A stretch of DNA of 64,000 nt from Cylindrotheca closterium. Taxonomy: Eukaryota > Bacillariophyta > Bacillariophyceae > Bacillariales > Bacillariaceae. The translations under genes and the position numbers were made by a program. A model generated the notes under the pieces. The model saw only the letters and a program-made list of their open reading frames with translations. It was not told where the DNA came from and did no database searches. This document shows, piece by piece, positions 1 through 9,326 of this stretch. The stretch covers positions 90,460-154,459 of the forward strand of contig CAKOGP040002291.1 in NCBI GenBank assembly GCA_933822405.4, given 5' to 3'. Each line of letters starts with the position of its first letter. The stretch's first letter is position 1.

Positions 1-1272
1 TTGCCATGCTGCAAGAAATCCTTTTGCATCCCATGCTTGGAAGGTTGGAAACCTGATGTGGACGACTACGTCCACGGGAACCGAACCTGTCCAAATTGCC
101 GCGCCCTCGTTCCACCCACTACAGAAGTCTTGCAGACCATTCAGTTTTACAAGAAAGTTTCTCTTTCTCTAAGCATTCTGTTGGTACAAGATCCCAGTTT
201 GGATTTACCGGTTGCTCCATTGCCTACTAGTCCTATCAGGTACCCAGGCGACCAGGTTGCGATTCGACGCAATTACGAGTCCATTCAGACCACCTACGCA
301 CAGCGAGTTCAACTATTTGAGCAAAAGTATGGGTGCAATATCCTACCCGTCTCTGTCATTCCCAGCAGTCCGACAAAACCAATTCATTTGCCAGACTCTG
401 TCATCCAAGCAGTCAACGCAAGCAATTACTCGCATGTGAGCACGTTTCTCGGGCCACCACCCATCTCACCCCAGCGCTTAGAAGCGATTTGCCCTCAGAG
501 TGGTAATACACTTCTTCACATCACAGTCCAAGCAAACAATTTGGATATTGCCAACGTCCTCGTGGCTCTCGGGGCCGATGTCAATGCAGCCAATTTTGAT
601 CGGCTGACTTCCTTGTTCTATGCCGTCAAGATTGAAGGACAAGATGATAGAATCGCAAAGGCCTTGATTCGTGCGGGTGCCAAAAAATTATCAATGGTCT
701 TTCCCAATTCACCTATCTTCTCTCTGCCCGATTATCATCTGGCAGCCACCGCCCAAGGCCTCGGGAAAGTGGAGCTTGCTCGTATGCTCGAAAAGGAGGC
801 TCTTGGAAGACATTGCAAAGTCCAAGTCGACGGTTCTACCAAGAGAGGAACCATAATGGAAGAGGGCATTTCCGGCAACTCACAGATCCTTTTGGACAAT
901 ACAAAGGAAATGGTCCTGGTGCCGACAAGCAATATCGAAATTCACAAGCCTCTGCTCTTCGACTTTCGCGATATTGATCGCAATGCTCTCTTTCCCAACC
1001 CGCCACCGAGAAATAATGCTCCCGTCTTTCGCTCTGGGACCGAAGCTCATGAAGGACTAGTACGTCTTTTCTATTTCATTGGAGGCGACCCAGAAACCAC
1101 TTCTCGACGCAATGGTCGCGAAGGCAACCATGCCCCAACTCGTACTCTCCACAACTTTCTCACGGATGAAACTGCGGGATGGGCCCCTGAAGAAGTTGAT
1201 GACATAGCAGATGCGATCTTTACCATGATGTCTCATCGCATTCTGAATGGGAATCTGTTTCCACAAGGATAG
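1..1272 (+). CDS. RING-type zinc finger / ankyrin-repeat protein, 5'-partial
   Basis: The reading frame is already open at base 1, so the start and the first half of the RING finger lie outside the window. The visible N-terminus carries the back half of a RING-type zinc finger: a CC pair, then C-x2-C (FCIPC), then CPNCR. From about residue 165 to 230 there are ankyrin repeats, including TLLHITVQANNLDIANVL, GADVNAANFD and ALIRAGA. The C-terminal ~190 residues match nothing I recognise. RING plus ankyrin suggests an E3 ubiquitin ligase with a protein-binding ankyrin platform (family knowledge; substrate unknown). The stop is TAG at 1270-1272. The gene is convergent with the HDAC-like gene, with 261 bases between the two stops and no further gene visible there. 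Confidence 0.75.
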   Translation: MPCCKKSFCIPCLEGWKPDVDDYVHGNRTCPNCRALVPPTTEVLQTIQFYKKVSLSLSILLVQDPSLDLPVAPLPTSPIRYPGDQVAIRRNYESIQTTYAQRVQLFEQKYGCNILPVSVIPSSPTKPIHLPDSVIQAVNASNYSHVSTFLGPPPISPQRLEAICPQSGNTLLHITVQANNLDIANVLVALGADVNAANFDRLTSLFYAVKIEGQDDRIAKALIRAGAKKLSMVFPNSPIFSLPDYHLAATAQGLGKVELARMLEKEALGRHCKVQVDGSTKRGTIMEEGISGNSQILLDNTKEMVLVPTSNIEIHKPLLFDFRDIDRNALFPNPPPRNNAPVFRSGTEAHEGLVRLFYFIGGDPETTSRRNGREGNHAPTRTLHNFLTDETAGWAPEEVDDIADAIFTMMSHRILNGNLFPQG

Positions 1273-1533
1273 AGTGGAGGAATCAATCAGAGGCTTTCGA
1301 TGGAATGCTACGCGATGACACAGATTCATCTGAAGTCTTTCTATATGCGCCAATCCAAGAGATTGACCCCTACACCTTCTTGACATTTCTCTTTGGAAAT
1401 ACCTCAGCTCTGATCTTGTCTTAATGGCAATTGGCAATCAGTCGGTCCCAATACAGCAGAGCGAACCACAAACCGGAGTAGCGTATCATGGAAATAGCAA
1501 GCTTTGAATCCCCTTTCAATTTTCCAATAGTCT

Positions 1534-2823
1534 TCAGTTTCCATCCCCTTTTCTCTTCCACATTTGATATTTTCTCCAGACATAGGCACACTCTTCGTGT
1601 ACAATGGCATGCCGTCGGGCCAAAGCATCCACGTCCTTGTCGTATCCACCACCGACTACTGCCGCCACTGGAATTTTAGCGCCCACACATCGATCCAATA
1701 CCCAGCGATCTCGTTTTCGAATGCCATCTTCGGTAATCTTGATTCGTCCCAACTTGTCATGTTCGTAGACGTCGACTCCGGCATCGTACAAGACCAGATC
1801 GGGTTGGACGTCGCCTAAGGCCTGGTTGACGCTCGTTTCCAACTGCTGCAAGTATTCTTCGTCCTGACAACCATTGTCCAGTCCAATATCATAGGTGGAA
1901 TGCGCCTTGAGTTGAGGATAATTGGAGGCACAGTGCATGCTCAATGTGAATAGTTTCTCATGATTTGGATGATTTGGATCGCTGTTCCACAATGTGGAAA
2001 ACTTGGCCGTCCCATCTCCCTGATGGACGTCGCAATCAATGACCAAGACTCGTTTTACTGACGGCTTCATCGTGGTAATGACATGGGTGGCCACGGCCAA
2101 ATCATTCAATATGGTGTATCCAGCGCCTCCGGTTGGCGATGCATGATGGGTCCCACCAGCCACATTGGCAGCAATTCCATAATGACTGGCTAGCTGACAG
2201 GTCAAGACCGTTCCGGCTACTTCCAAGACGGTTCGTTCAATAAGTTCTGGCCGATGGGTTTGTTCCCGAAACCCAATGTATCGCGCTTCTTCCACCGTCA
2301 ATTCACTGTTCAAGAAGCGATTCACAAAATCTTCGTTGATAATGTCGAGAAACCATTCTCGAGGAATATCTTGGAAATCAAGCGGTTGAAAAAAGTGTTG
2401 TTCCTTTCGGACCAATGGACGAGGAAGATTGCTATAACCAGGAAAATTTTTCGAAGATGTCGTCAACAAGGCATTTGCAATTCGATCAAACTTGTCCATT
2501 GGAAAGGTATGATTGGGTGGCCAATCCTCAAAAGAGTAGTTGGGATGATTGACGATGGGCGCGTGGAATCTATTCAAGGCAGGATCCAATCCCAATCGTG
2601 AAGCCATAAGACCCAAATATTTCATATCTTCAGAAGAAGAAGCAGTGTCGGCAGTGGCTGCATCATTCGTCGAAAAAAGTTGTCGTGACAGACTTCGGCT
2701 GTAGTTTCGCGATGGACGCTTGTTGGAAGGTTGAAGGATTGATGGAAACGCATATGCTGATCTCCAGAATAAAGTTGACATGATAGCAAATAGTAGAAGA
2801 GTCGACCGCTTTGTCGACCTCAT
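1534..2823 (-). CDS. histone-deacetylase-family protein, probably plastid-targeted
   Basis: 429 aa. The fold family is arginase/HDAC, identified by the His pair in GGTHHASP (H226, H227), the metal-site D-x-H in VIDCDVHQGDGT (D265, H267), the late Asp in DAGVDVYEHD and GGGYDKD with the catalytic-type Tyr. The spacing looks like bacterial-type/class IV acetylpolyamine or protein deacetylases rather than class I nuclear enzymes, so the substrate may be an acetylated protein or small amine. The N-terminus is a signal peptide (residues 1-25, hydrophobic LLLFAIMSTLFW) ending SAYA, with Phe at +1, followed by a Ser/Arg-rich stretch. That is the diatom bipartite plastid presequence pattern. The start ATG at 2823-2821 gives this presequence directly. 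The active site is complete. An ER or secreted location is the alternative. Confidence 0.85.
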   Translation of the reverse strand: MRSTKRSTLLLFAIMSTLFWRSAYAFPSILQPSNKRPSRNYSRSLSRQLFSTNDAATADTASSSEDMKYLGLMASRLGLDPALNRFHAPIVNHPNYSFEDWPPNHTFPMDKFDRIANALLTTSSKNFPGYSNLPRPLVRKEQHFFQPLDFQDIPREWFLDIINEDFVNRFLNSELTVEEARYIGFREQTHRPELIERTVLEVAGTVLTCQLASHYGIAANVAGGTHHASPTGGAGYTILNDLAVATHVITTMKPSVKRVLVIDCDVHQGDGTAKFSTLWNSDPNHPNHEKLFTLSMHCASNYPQLKAHSTYDIGLDNGCQDEEYLQQLETSVNQALGDVQPDLVLYDAGVDVYEHDKLGRIKITEDGIRKRDRWVLDRCVGAKIPVAAVVGGGYDKDVDALARRHAIVHEECAYVWRKYQMWKRKGDGN

Positions 2824-3120
2824 ACAATCTGAACCTTGTACAACAATCTACTGTAGTTACTGTACGAGTACATGGCATTCATTCTGTTGATGCGTCAGCG
2901 GATCTTCGTTGATGGGTAAAATGTCAGTCGGGCTGGTCGAACTTTAAACGTAACGCGTTCGCTTCGCTTCGTGCGAGTGTCCTGTGCGTGTTACGAGTAC
3001 TCTCTATCCTTGGTGTTACGGTAGGTGCCAGTACGCTGCGGGAGGGCATAACATTGCTGATTGATTGAATGATTCCTTCGACGGTACCAGCTACCGGTAC
3101 AATAGTACACGTACCTTCGC
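2824..3120. other. intergenic, HDAC-like gene upstream region
   Basis: Holds the putative promoter of the HDAC-like gene (read on the minus strand) and runs up to the start of the first tandem-duplication unit. It is rich in short GTAC/GGTACC motifs. I see no coding region or RNA gene. Confidence 0.5.
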
Positions 3121-3318
3121 TGCATTGAAACTGAGAGCTGATGCACTTGAGAGAAGCGTTGGCTGCATCAAAATTTTATCTCTTATATTGTTGTGGTGGT
3201 AGGATTAGTCCTGTTTACTGGTATTGTATGGTATCGGTAGTTTTCAATTAAAAAAATTCTACCCGCTACTGCTGCTGTATGATGCTGGTTCGTCCGGAAG
3301 CAATCACGGGCTTCACCG

Positions 3319-3693
3319 TCAGCAGGTACTGTCTCTGCGGTGCATAGGGTGCTGCAACGGTTGTGAAGTCCTTTTGCAGCCGCTCGACCACCGAGAGTTT
3401 AGCTCTGTGTTGAAATGCACATGACATTCGAAGCAACAAGAAGCGAGCAATTCTCTCGTTTTGACGTGATCCTGCCTTGCTTTGAAGCAGCTTTTTGGTG
3501 TAGAGAAAGACGAAGGCGTTGACGATGGTGTATTCTTGCTTGGGGAGAAGTTCTTGAAGGGCATCTCCTCTGCAATACTTGCAGCAGTTCTTGTCAGATG
3601 CAGTGTTGAGTCATCAGCCAATAGTTCGACAAGAGAGGTCTGCTTGCTGGAAGAGGTTGCGGATGTTTGTTTTGGCACTTTGTAGTCTTGCAT
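3319..3693 (-). CDS. small conserved ORF, copy A (uncertain)
   Basis: 124 codons, not recognised. It is Ser/Thr/Lys-rich in the middle (SPSKNTPSSTPSSFSTPKS) and Cys-containing near the end (SCCFECHVHF). It has a close relative at 5223-5618. The two share about 97% of bases over ~390 positions while flanking duplicated DNA is much more diverged, and the two indels between them are 15 and 3 nt, so the frame survives. About half of the substitutions in this frame change the residue, so purifying selection is not proven. A shorter frame on the plus strand (3482-3685) is also kept open in both copies. It may be a real small protein, an exon of a spliced gene, or a non-coding element. Confidence 0.35.
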   Translation of the reverse strand: MQDYKVPKQTSATSSSKQTSLVELLADDSTLHLTRTAASIAEEMPFKNFSPSKNTPSSTPSSFSTPKSCFKARQDHVKTRELLASCCFECHVHFNTELNSRWSSGCKRTSQPLQHPMHRRDSTC

Positions 3694-4852
3694 GTTTTAC
3701 TGAAACCTATCTTGGAATATATGAAGACTGTCGGCAGATTCCCCTTGTTTGCCAGACAAACGGCAAGTGCGTAGTAGGCCCGACCGAAAAAGTTCGGTTT
3801 CCCTTATTGTTCTCTTCGCTCTAGCGGAACGAGTACCAGGTACTAGCCCTTGACGCGTAACACAAGATGGTACCTGGTATAATATGTGTCAATTTGAAGT
3901 TGGCTGTTGTTTGTCCGGGATAAAATTTCCAGTTTGATATTTTGAATTTGTTCTTATATCGGAACAATATGCGGAGAGCAATGTTACGACGAAATCTGCA
4001 GATAGAACATGATCGACGAAGTGCAAATAGAAACTATTATTTTGAAAGAACACGCCCGTACATGTACTGCACTGGCTTTTTTTCAAGCGACAATTTGAAA
4101 GCGAAGTCCAACCATTGATCACGAAGTAAGATTTATCGTTGGAATTCCTTCGAATTGTGAAGGACATGTCTGTCTGTTTGACTGTTTTCTCTTTTTATAT
4201 GGCAGTGTTCGATTGGACGAGCTTTTTACCATGCCACGGAATGTCACACAGTACTGTTGGAAAATACTTTTTTACATTGTAGGGCCAGCTGCGTGTTCTA
4301 ATTCTGAACACTGTAGAATTACCTAGAGCTGTCTGTTGAACAGATGAGTCATTTGACTGGCCCCAGAGGAGTTCGGTTCCCCCTTCTCCTTCTTCTTGTT
4401 TGAGGGACCGGGATGATCGTCATCATCGTAGCTACTAGCTAGTATGGTTCTCTAGTGGAGCGAGCCGGAAGAAGCAGTTCACGGCGAGGGCATAGGGCAT
4501 ATCAATCCTGTATGAGTGCCTGTACTGCTTGCTTTTGTAGTTGCAAGGTCTCAAGGTCGAGAGGAGATACAAGAGGCATCAAATGCAGTAGGTACACTAG
4601 AGGATTCCATTGATATAATACACGGGTTCGCTGGAACTTGAAACTATGCAACCGCAGTACTCCACGTGTTCCAAGCGCCTAACCGCCTCACGTCAAAGCT
4701 TCCAAAAATTGTGTCATCGTTACGTTGAACGTCACTCGTTGCATCTGAGAACCCAAATCTTCTCAAAAATCATTCGGTTGCGAAGCAGTACAGTACACGT
4801 ACCATTGCAATGGACGAGTATGAAGAATAAAATTCGATAGAACATTCATATA

Positions 4853-4863
4853 ATGAAAGAAGC
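4853..4863 (+). pseudogene. orphan duplicate of PRA1 first exon
   Basis: ATGAAAGAAGC followed by a GTAAGTG donor. It is the unit-A counterpart of the real 11-nt PRA1 exon 1 (ATGAACGAAGC, then GTAAGTG) at 6768-6778. The next ~130 bases also match the real intron, including GATGTGTTGATTGC, CTCGATTGCCATG and GCACCGTCATTTT. The match then stops and no second exon follows, so this exon has nothing to splice to unless it skips over unit B to the PRA1 acceptor at 6998. Confidence 0.7.
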
Positions 4864-5222
4864 GTAAGTGTCTCGAATTAGGATGTGTTGATTGCATTGA
4901 AGAGATACACAGCATTTCAAACAGAAGAACAGCACCAGTTGTCTTCGTCCTTCTCGATTGCCATGATGCACCGTCATTTTTACTATTCTATCATTCCTCT
5001 TATGCTTGCACAAGCTGTGAAACTGCCCTTGAAAGTACCAGGACACAATTTTCCTTGTGGAACATGTTGAGAAAAGTGTAAAATTGTACTGCTGCATTGA
5101 AAGGGAGTTCTGAGGCACTTGAGAGAAGCATGGGTTGTATATTTATTTCCTATTTCCTATTCTTTAAACTTTTTCTATCTAATGCTGTATGTTGATTTTT
5201 CTTCCGGAAGCGATCAGAAGCT

Positions 5223-5618
5223 TCATCGGCAGAAACTGTCTCTGCGGTGAATAGGGTGCTGCAACTGTTGTGAAGTCCTTTTGCAGCCGCTCGACCACCG
5301 AGAGTTTAGCTCTGTGTTGAAATGCACATGGCATTCGAAGTGACAAGAAGCGAGCAACTCTCTCGTTTTGACGTGATCCTGCCTTGCTTTGAAGCAGCTT
5401 TTTGGTGTAGAGAAAGACGAAGGCGTTGACGATGGTGTATTCTTGCTTGGGGAGAAGTTCTTGAAGGGCATCTCCTCCTCTGCAATACTTGCAGCAGTTC
5501 TTGTCAGATGCAGTGTTAGATCATCAGCCAATAGTCCGATAAGAGAGGTCTGTATGACCCTCTGCTGCTTGCTGGACGAGGTTGCAGATGTCTGTTTTGG
5601 CACTTTGTAGTCTTGCAT
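5223..5618 (-). CDS. small conserved ORF, copy B (uncertain)
   Basis: 131 codons, the counterpart of the ORF at 3319-3693. It differs by an inserted QRVIQ near residue 18, an extra Glu in AEEEMPF and a few substitutions; the end is HRRDSFCR instead of HRRDSTC. Both copies begin ATGCAAGACTAC right after the same AGGTTTCAGTAAAAC sequence, which could be an intron acceptor or simply the 5' leader. No domain is recognised and there is no signal peptide or membrane segment. Confidence 0.35.
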   Translation of the reverse strand: MQDYKVPKQTSATSSSKQQRVIQTSLIGLLADDLTLHLTRTAASIAEEEMPFKNFSPSKNTPSSTPSSFSTPKSCFKARQDHVKTRELLASCHFECHVHFNTELNSRWSSGCKRTSQQLQHPIHRRDSFCR

Positions 5619-6667
5619 GTTTTACTGAAACCTATCTTGGAATATATGAAGACTGTTGTGATAGATTCATTCATTCATTCGCCTTGATTGCCAGACAAAA
5701 GCCGACCGAAAGAGTTCTGTTTCTGGTAGCGTCTAACGCGTAAAACAAGATGTTACAGGGTATAATATGTGTCAATTTGAAGTTGGTTGTTGTTTGGCCG
5801 TGATAAAATTTCCAGTTTGATAATTGTTCGTAATGGAAGAATATGCGGAGAGCAAGATTACAACCAAATTAGCAGATGGACGAAGTGCAATAGAAACGAA
5901 GAACACGCCCGTACTGCATTGGCTCGTCGTTTCCAGCGACATTTTGGAAGAGAAGTCCATGAAGCAAGATTTATCGTTGGAATTCCATCTCGTTGTGAAG
6001 TACATGTTTGTTTGATCTTTGATTAGTTCAAACAACGCTCTATTTTTCAACTTTCATTCGCAGTGTTCCATAATTGCAAGAACTTTTCTACCGCGGAATG
6101 TCACAGCCATACTGTTGGGAAATACATTTATATTGTAGGGCCAGCTGCTTGTTCACAACAATCGTAGAGAAGAACTTCCTAGCTGTCTGTCGAACAGATG
6201 AATCATTTGACTGATGCCAGAGGAGTTCGGTTCCCCCTTCTCCTCTTCTTCTATGAGGGGCCGGGATCAAACTGCTACTACAGAAGTGGTGGTAGTAGTA
6301 CCAGGTACTACTAGCGGCGGCAGTTCACGACGGCAAAGGTACTGGATGAGGAGTCCCTGTACTAGTACTTGCTTTTGTAGTTGCAATATGTGTCAATATC
6401 GAGAGGATATATATACGAGATACCGATAGGGTCGAGAAGAGGTATCAAATGCAGTAGGTACCTGGTACAATAGAGGATAAGTCCATTGATAATGTACTGT
6501 TTCATGGTCATGCTGGTATCAGGTACCGGTACAGGTATACTCCACGTGTACCAAGCGCCTGGCCGCCTCACGTCAAAGCACTGCGGCTGGCGTCGTTATA
6601 GTAATACTTCGCATGTTGTTGCAGTATGAGAACCCGAATCTTTCAGAAAAAGCATTCTGCTGTTGCA

Positions 6668-6686
6668 CATATATACTATATATACG
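6668..6686 (+). promoter_or_regulatory. TATA-rich stretch upstream of PRA1
   Basis: CATATATACTATATATACG lies about 85-100 bases upstream of the PRA1 start codon at 6768. Its position and composition would suit a core promoter element. The equivalent place in unit A lacks it, which would help explain why only unit B drives a gene. This is inference from composition only. Confidence 0.3.
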
Positions 6687-6767
6687 AGTATCATTTGAAA
6701 CCAAAAGCAGTCAGTAGCATTGGACGAGGATTATAAGAAGAATTAAATAGAATATAGCATTCAGATC

Positions 6768-7650
6768 ATGAACGAAGCGTAAGTGTGTGTCTGGAATAAA
6801 AGATGTGTTGATTGCTGCTTGCTCTTCGCATTGACAAGATACACAATTTTCCAACTTGAACAACCTGAGCCATCTTCCTCGATTGCCATGCTGCACCGTC
6901 ATTTTCAGGATTCATTTTCATTCATACTGATTCATCTCACATCTCACAATATATGTTTTACACCCTGTGTCTTATTATATCTATACAATAAATATCAGCA
7001 AAGAAAAATGGGATTCTTCCAATGTGAGCAAATCCCTCAACAAGGCTGTAGCGGCAGTTCCACAAAGCACCAAGGACATGTTGGCGTCCAAGAGCGGAGA
7101 ACTCTTTAATCGTTCCAATCTGCGAGGCTTTCAAGCGTGTTTTGGGATTGGGCAGAATGACGGCAACTCGGCATTTTCCATGGAAAAGTCGTTTGGACCC
7201 TTGAAGAATCGTGTCACCACCAATTTGCAATTCTTTTACTTGAATTATTTGTTATTGGGAGCCTTTTTGTTTTGTCTGACTCTGATTGTCAGTCCCTCGG
7301 CCATTATTGGAATGGGTCTTCTGGTGGTAGTCTGGATCCTCTTTATTCAGCGGGCCAAACAAGAAAAGCCATTGTCCATTTGCGGCAAGGAATTGACGGA
7401 CAAGCACGCGACGGATGTTTTGATTGTGTTGACAGCAGTAGTGCTGTTTTTCATTTTGGAGGGTGCCTTTTGGTACGCCTTGGGGACTACTTTGCTGTTG
7501 ACAATCTTGCATGCCGCGACAAGAAGTGAATTCGACTATGAAGAAGTAGCATCCGCAGACGATGAGTTGGCCCAGGCTGAAAAAACTGTAGGAGAAAACA
7601 CGAAACTGATGATCAAAAGTCGTGCCAAGGTTTCGAATGATGTGGTCTAA
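6768..7650 (+). CDS. PRA1-family (prenylated Rab acceptor) membrane protein
   Basis: Two exons, 6768-6778 and 6999-7650, give 220 aa; the 220-nt intron has GTAAGTG and ATATCAG ends. The joint restores a natural start (MNEAKEKWDSSNVSKSL); without it the second exon would begin in a poor frame. Residues about 60-190 are the PRA1 domain: PLKNRVTTNLQFFYLNY just before the first hydrophobic pair, then a cytosolic loop (QRAKQEKPLSICGKEL) and a second hydrophobic pair. PRA1/Yip3 proteins sit in Golgi and endosome membranes and handle prenylated Rab GTPases in vesicle transport (family knowledge). The tail is acidic then basic (EFDYEEVASADDE). The promoter and exon 1 lie within the tandem-duplicated DNA. 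Confidence 0.85.
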
Positions 7651-7974
7651 AGCAAGACATGAAAGAAAAAGGACCGACCGACTCTTGTTTTGTACACTGA
7701 TGATAATTTCATTCCATGCAAGACGGCAAAATCGGTTCACGCAATGACACAAATGGGCGAGACGCCAAAACAACAATTTGACGACCACGAGCGAAGAAAA
7801 ACAGCCTCCAACTAATGCGATTGATACTGGAATTATAATAATTCTTTAGGGTATCTTACTATATTTCTATGCTACATACTACTTGTCTTGACTAATACTC
7901 TCTATTTCTCTCACACATACACACGTTTTGTTGCGTTGCGTTGCGTTGTAGCGCACGACTCCTCGACTATACTA

Positions 7975-8856
7975 CTACGCACTGTTGTTGGGCTCGACTT
8001 CTCCCCCATCAATCGATACCTTACTGTCCTGTCTAACTCCTTCCGATTCTTGTACTTCTTCTTGTTGCTGTTGTTCGATGATTGGTACAAATCTTGCAAA
8101 TAGTTGCAAGAACATGCCCAAGATCAACAAGACATGAAAAAGGCCATTGTGGTTAAAGGTGGAAGGATCTGGAAGAAAACAGTCCTGGAAACAATCCGGA
8201 TACGCTTCCGTGCCACAGGTCGGGTCGAACAAGAATTGCACCACAAAACCAGCTATACAGACTATAGATCCCAGACTGGCCATCCAATCTTTTATGACTG
8301 CAAAATAAAGGACAAACCATAGATATGAGACCACTAAGTAACCTCCCGCGACGAGTTGAATCCCCCAGACGGCAATCACCAAAATGACGGCAAATCCAAC
8401 GAGGCATACCAACAAGGAATACCAATGTCTTGGATTGTTCGAAGCCTTGAAATTCATGCCAATTTGCAACTGCAAGGCCATGACTCCTATTGTGGTCAAA
8501 ATATAGGCGGCCCAATAAAATTTGGGTTCCGTTTCCAATTGTCGAATTTGATGATTGACGGCCGCCACTCCATAGCCCAAACCTGAAAATCCAAAGTAAC
8601 TGGAGGAGAAGGCAAACCGCCGATATTTGATCAAAGGATCTTTCATGCAACCAAACACAAAGGCACCCAAAACTCCTAAAGCAAGGATGGCATAATTGGT
8701 GGCCCAGGTGCCCACCGTGTCGTCCACTTGAGTCAATTGGACAAACTGAAAGGATGCACCCAGTTGAGTGGCATTGCAACCGGCGTCAATAAAATCTTGA
8801 TCGTAGAGACTGCGATGAAGAGGACTTGAGGAGAATGGCTGAAAGATGTTGGACAT
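7975..8856 (-). CDS. multi-pass membrane protein, possibly CREST-superfamily
   Basis: 293 aa with about seven hydrophobic segments from residue 52 to 262 (e.g. YAILALGVLGAFVFG, LLVCLVGFAVILVIAVWG, VLLILGMFLQLFA). Between the last two segments is a Cys-rich loop (PTCGTEAYPDCFQDCF) followed by FNHNGLFHVLL. A His pair at the head of the last helix is reminiscent of alkaline ceramidase and other CREST hydrolases, but the rest of the metal site is not evident to me, so no activity is assigned. The tail is polar and Gln/Glu-rich. The start is ATG at 8856-8854. It is divergent from the ankyrin/coiled-coil gene at 9327 and shares its ~470-base promoter region. Confidence 0.75.
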   Translation of the reverse strand: MSNIFQPFSSSPLHRSLYDQDFIDAGCNATQLGASFQFVQLTQVDDTVGTWATNYAILALGVLGAFVFGCMKDPLIKYRRFAFSSSYFGFSGLGYGVAAVNHQIRQLETEPKFYWAAYILTTIGVMALQLQIGMNFKASNNPRHWYSLLVCLVGFAVILVIAVWGIQLVAGGYLVVSYLWFVLYFAVIKDWMASLGSIVCIAGFVVQFLFDPTCGTEAYPDCFQDCFLPDPSTFNHNGLFHVLLILGMFLQLFARFVPIIEQQQQEEVQESEGVRQDSKVSIDGGEVEPNNSA

Positions 8857-9326
8857 CTTGAATCGATCGGAAGTTGAAAGGCTTGTGTCAGTTTGTGTGT
8901 GTTATATCAACAAGTGTGTGTTCGGATGGATGCTTTTTTGCTTCCGTGTCTCTGCGGCAATCATAAAATATGTGTTCCATACGAGTGAGTGATGACGCAC
9001 ATCAGTCACGCAGATATTCACGTTGGTGACGCGTCACGCGTTGTGCGATGATTTTGAAACGCATGCAGAGGCGCGGCCGACGCGCTAAAGAAATTTCTGA
9101 AGAGTCCGTCAGGTTTGAAAAATCATGTTGCTTCCGAGCCCGCAGGAACTTCATTGGAGACGCAGAGGAGAGGTGAGCAAAACAACGTAAACCCATGTTG
9201 AAGAGCGACAGAAGAAACCTCAACCGGTAAATTACAACAACAACAACAACAATATCAGCAACCACAGAGCAACGATAGATCCATTGAATCAATCCACAAT
9301 CTTGTCTTTCAATAGCAAAAAGGTCA
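8857..9326. other. divergent intergenic region
   Basis: Lies between two divergent genes and should hold both promoters. It contains clustered GACGC/GACGCG motifs around 8995-9080 and a CAACAACAACAAC run just before the ankyrin gene. I see no gene. Confidence 0.5.

Larger units (their letters stand above)
3121..5000. repeat. tandem duplication, unit A (degenerate)
   Basis: Unit A of a direct tandem duplication of about 1.85 kb; unit B starts at 5093. Colinear matches run through the whole length: the start (TGCATTGAAA ... CACTTGAGAGAAGC), a very similar 440-base block, AATATGTGTCAATTTGAAG, AGGGCCAGCTG, GAGGAGTTCGGTTCCCCCTT, ATCAAATGCAGTAGGTAC, and a terminal stretch equivalent to the PRA1 first exon and the front of its intron. 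Divergence is high (roughly a quarter of bases with many indels) outside the conserved block. The 92 bases between the units (5001-5092) have no counterpart. Confidence 0.85.
5093..6905. repeat. tandem duplication, unit B (joined to PRA1)
   Basis: Unit B of the direct duplication described at 3121-5000. Its right end reaches into intron 1 of the PRA1-family gene, so this unit contains that gene's promoter, first exon and splice donor, while unit A has only orphan equivalents. Unit B has gained some short insertions, for example a run of ATTC repeats near 5665-5680 and the TATATACTATATATA stretch near 6670. Confidence 0.85.

Noticed and set aside
6967..6998. Start of PRA1 at the first in-frame ATG of the long frame
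   Set aside because: The residues it adds come from an intron end (ATATCAG). Splicing to the 11-nt exon at 6768 gives a better start.
9002..9292. 96-codon minus frame in the divergent promoter
   Set aside because: Valine-rich from a CAA repeat read in reverse; no family support and it occupies the expected promoter region.
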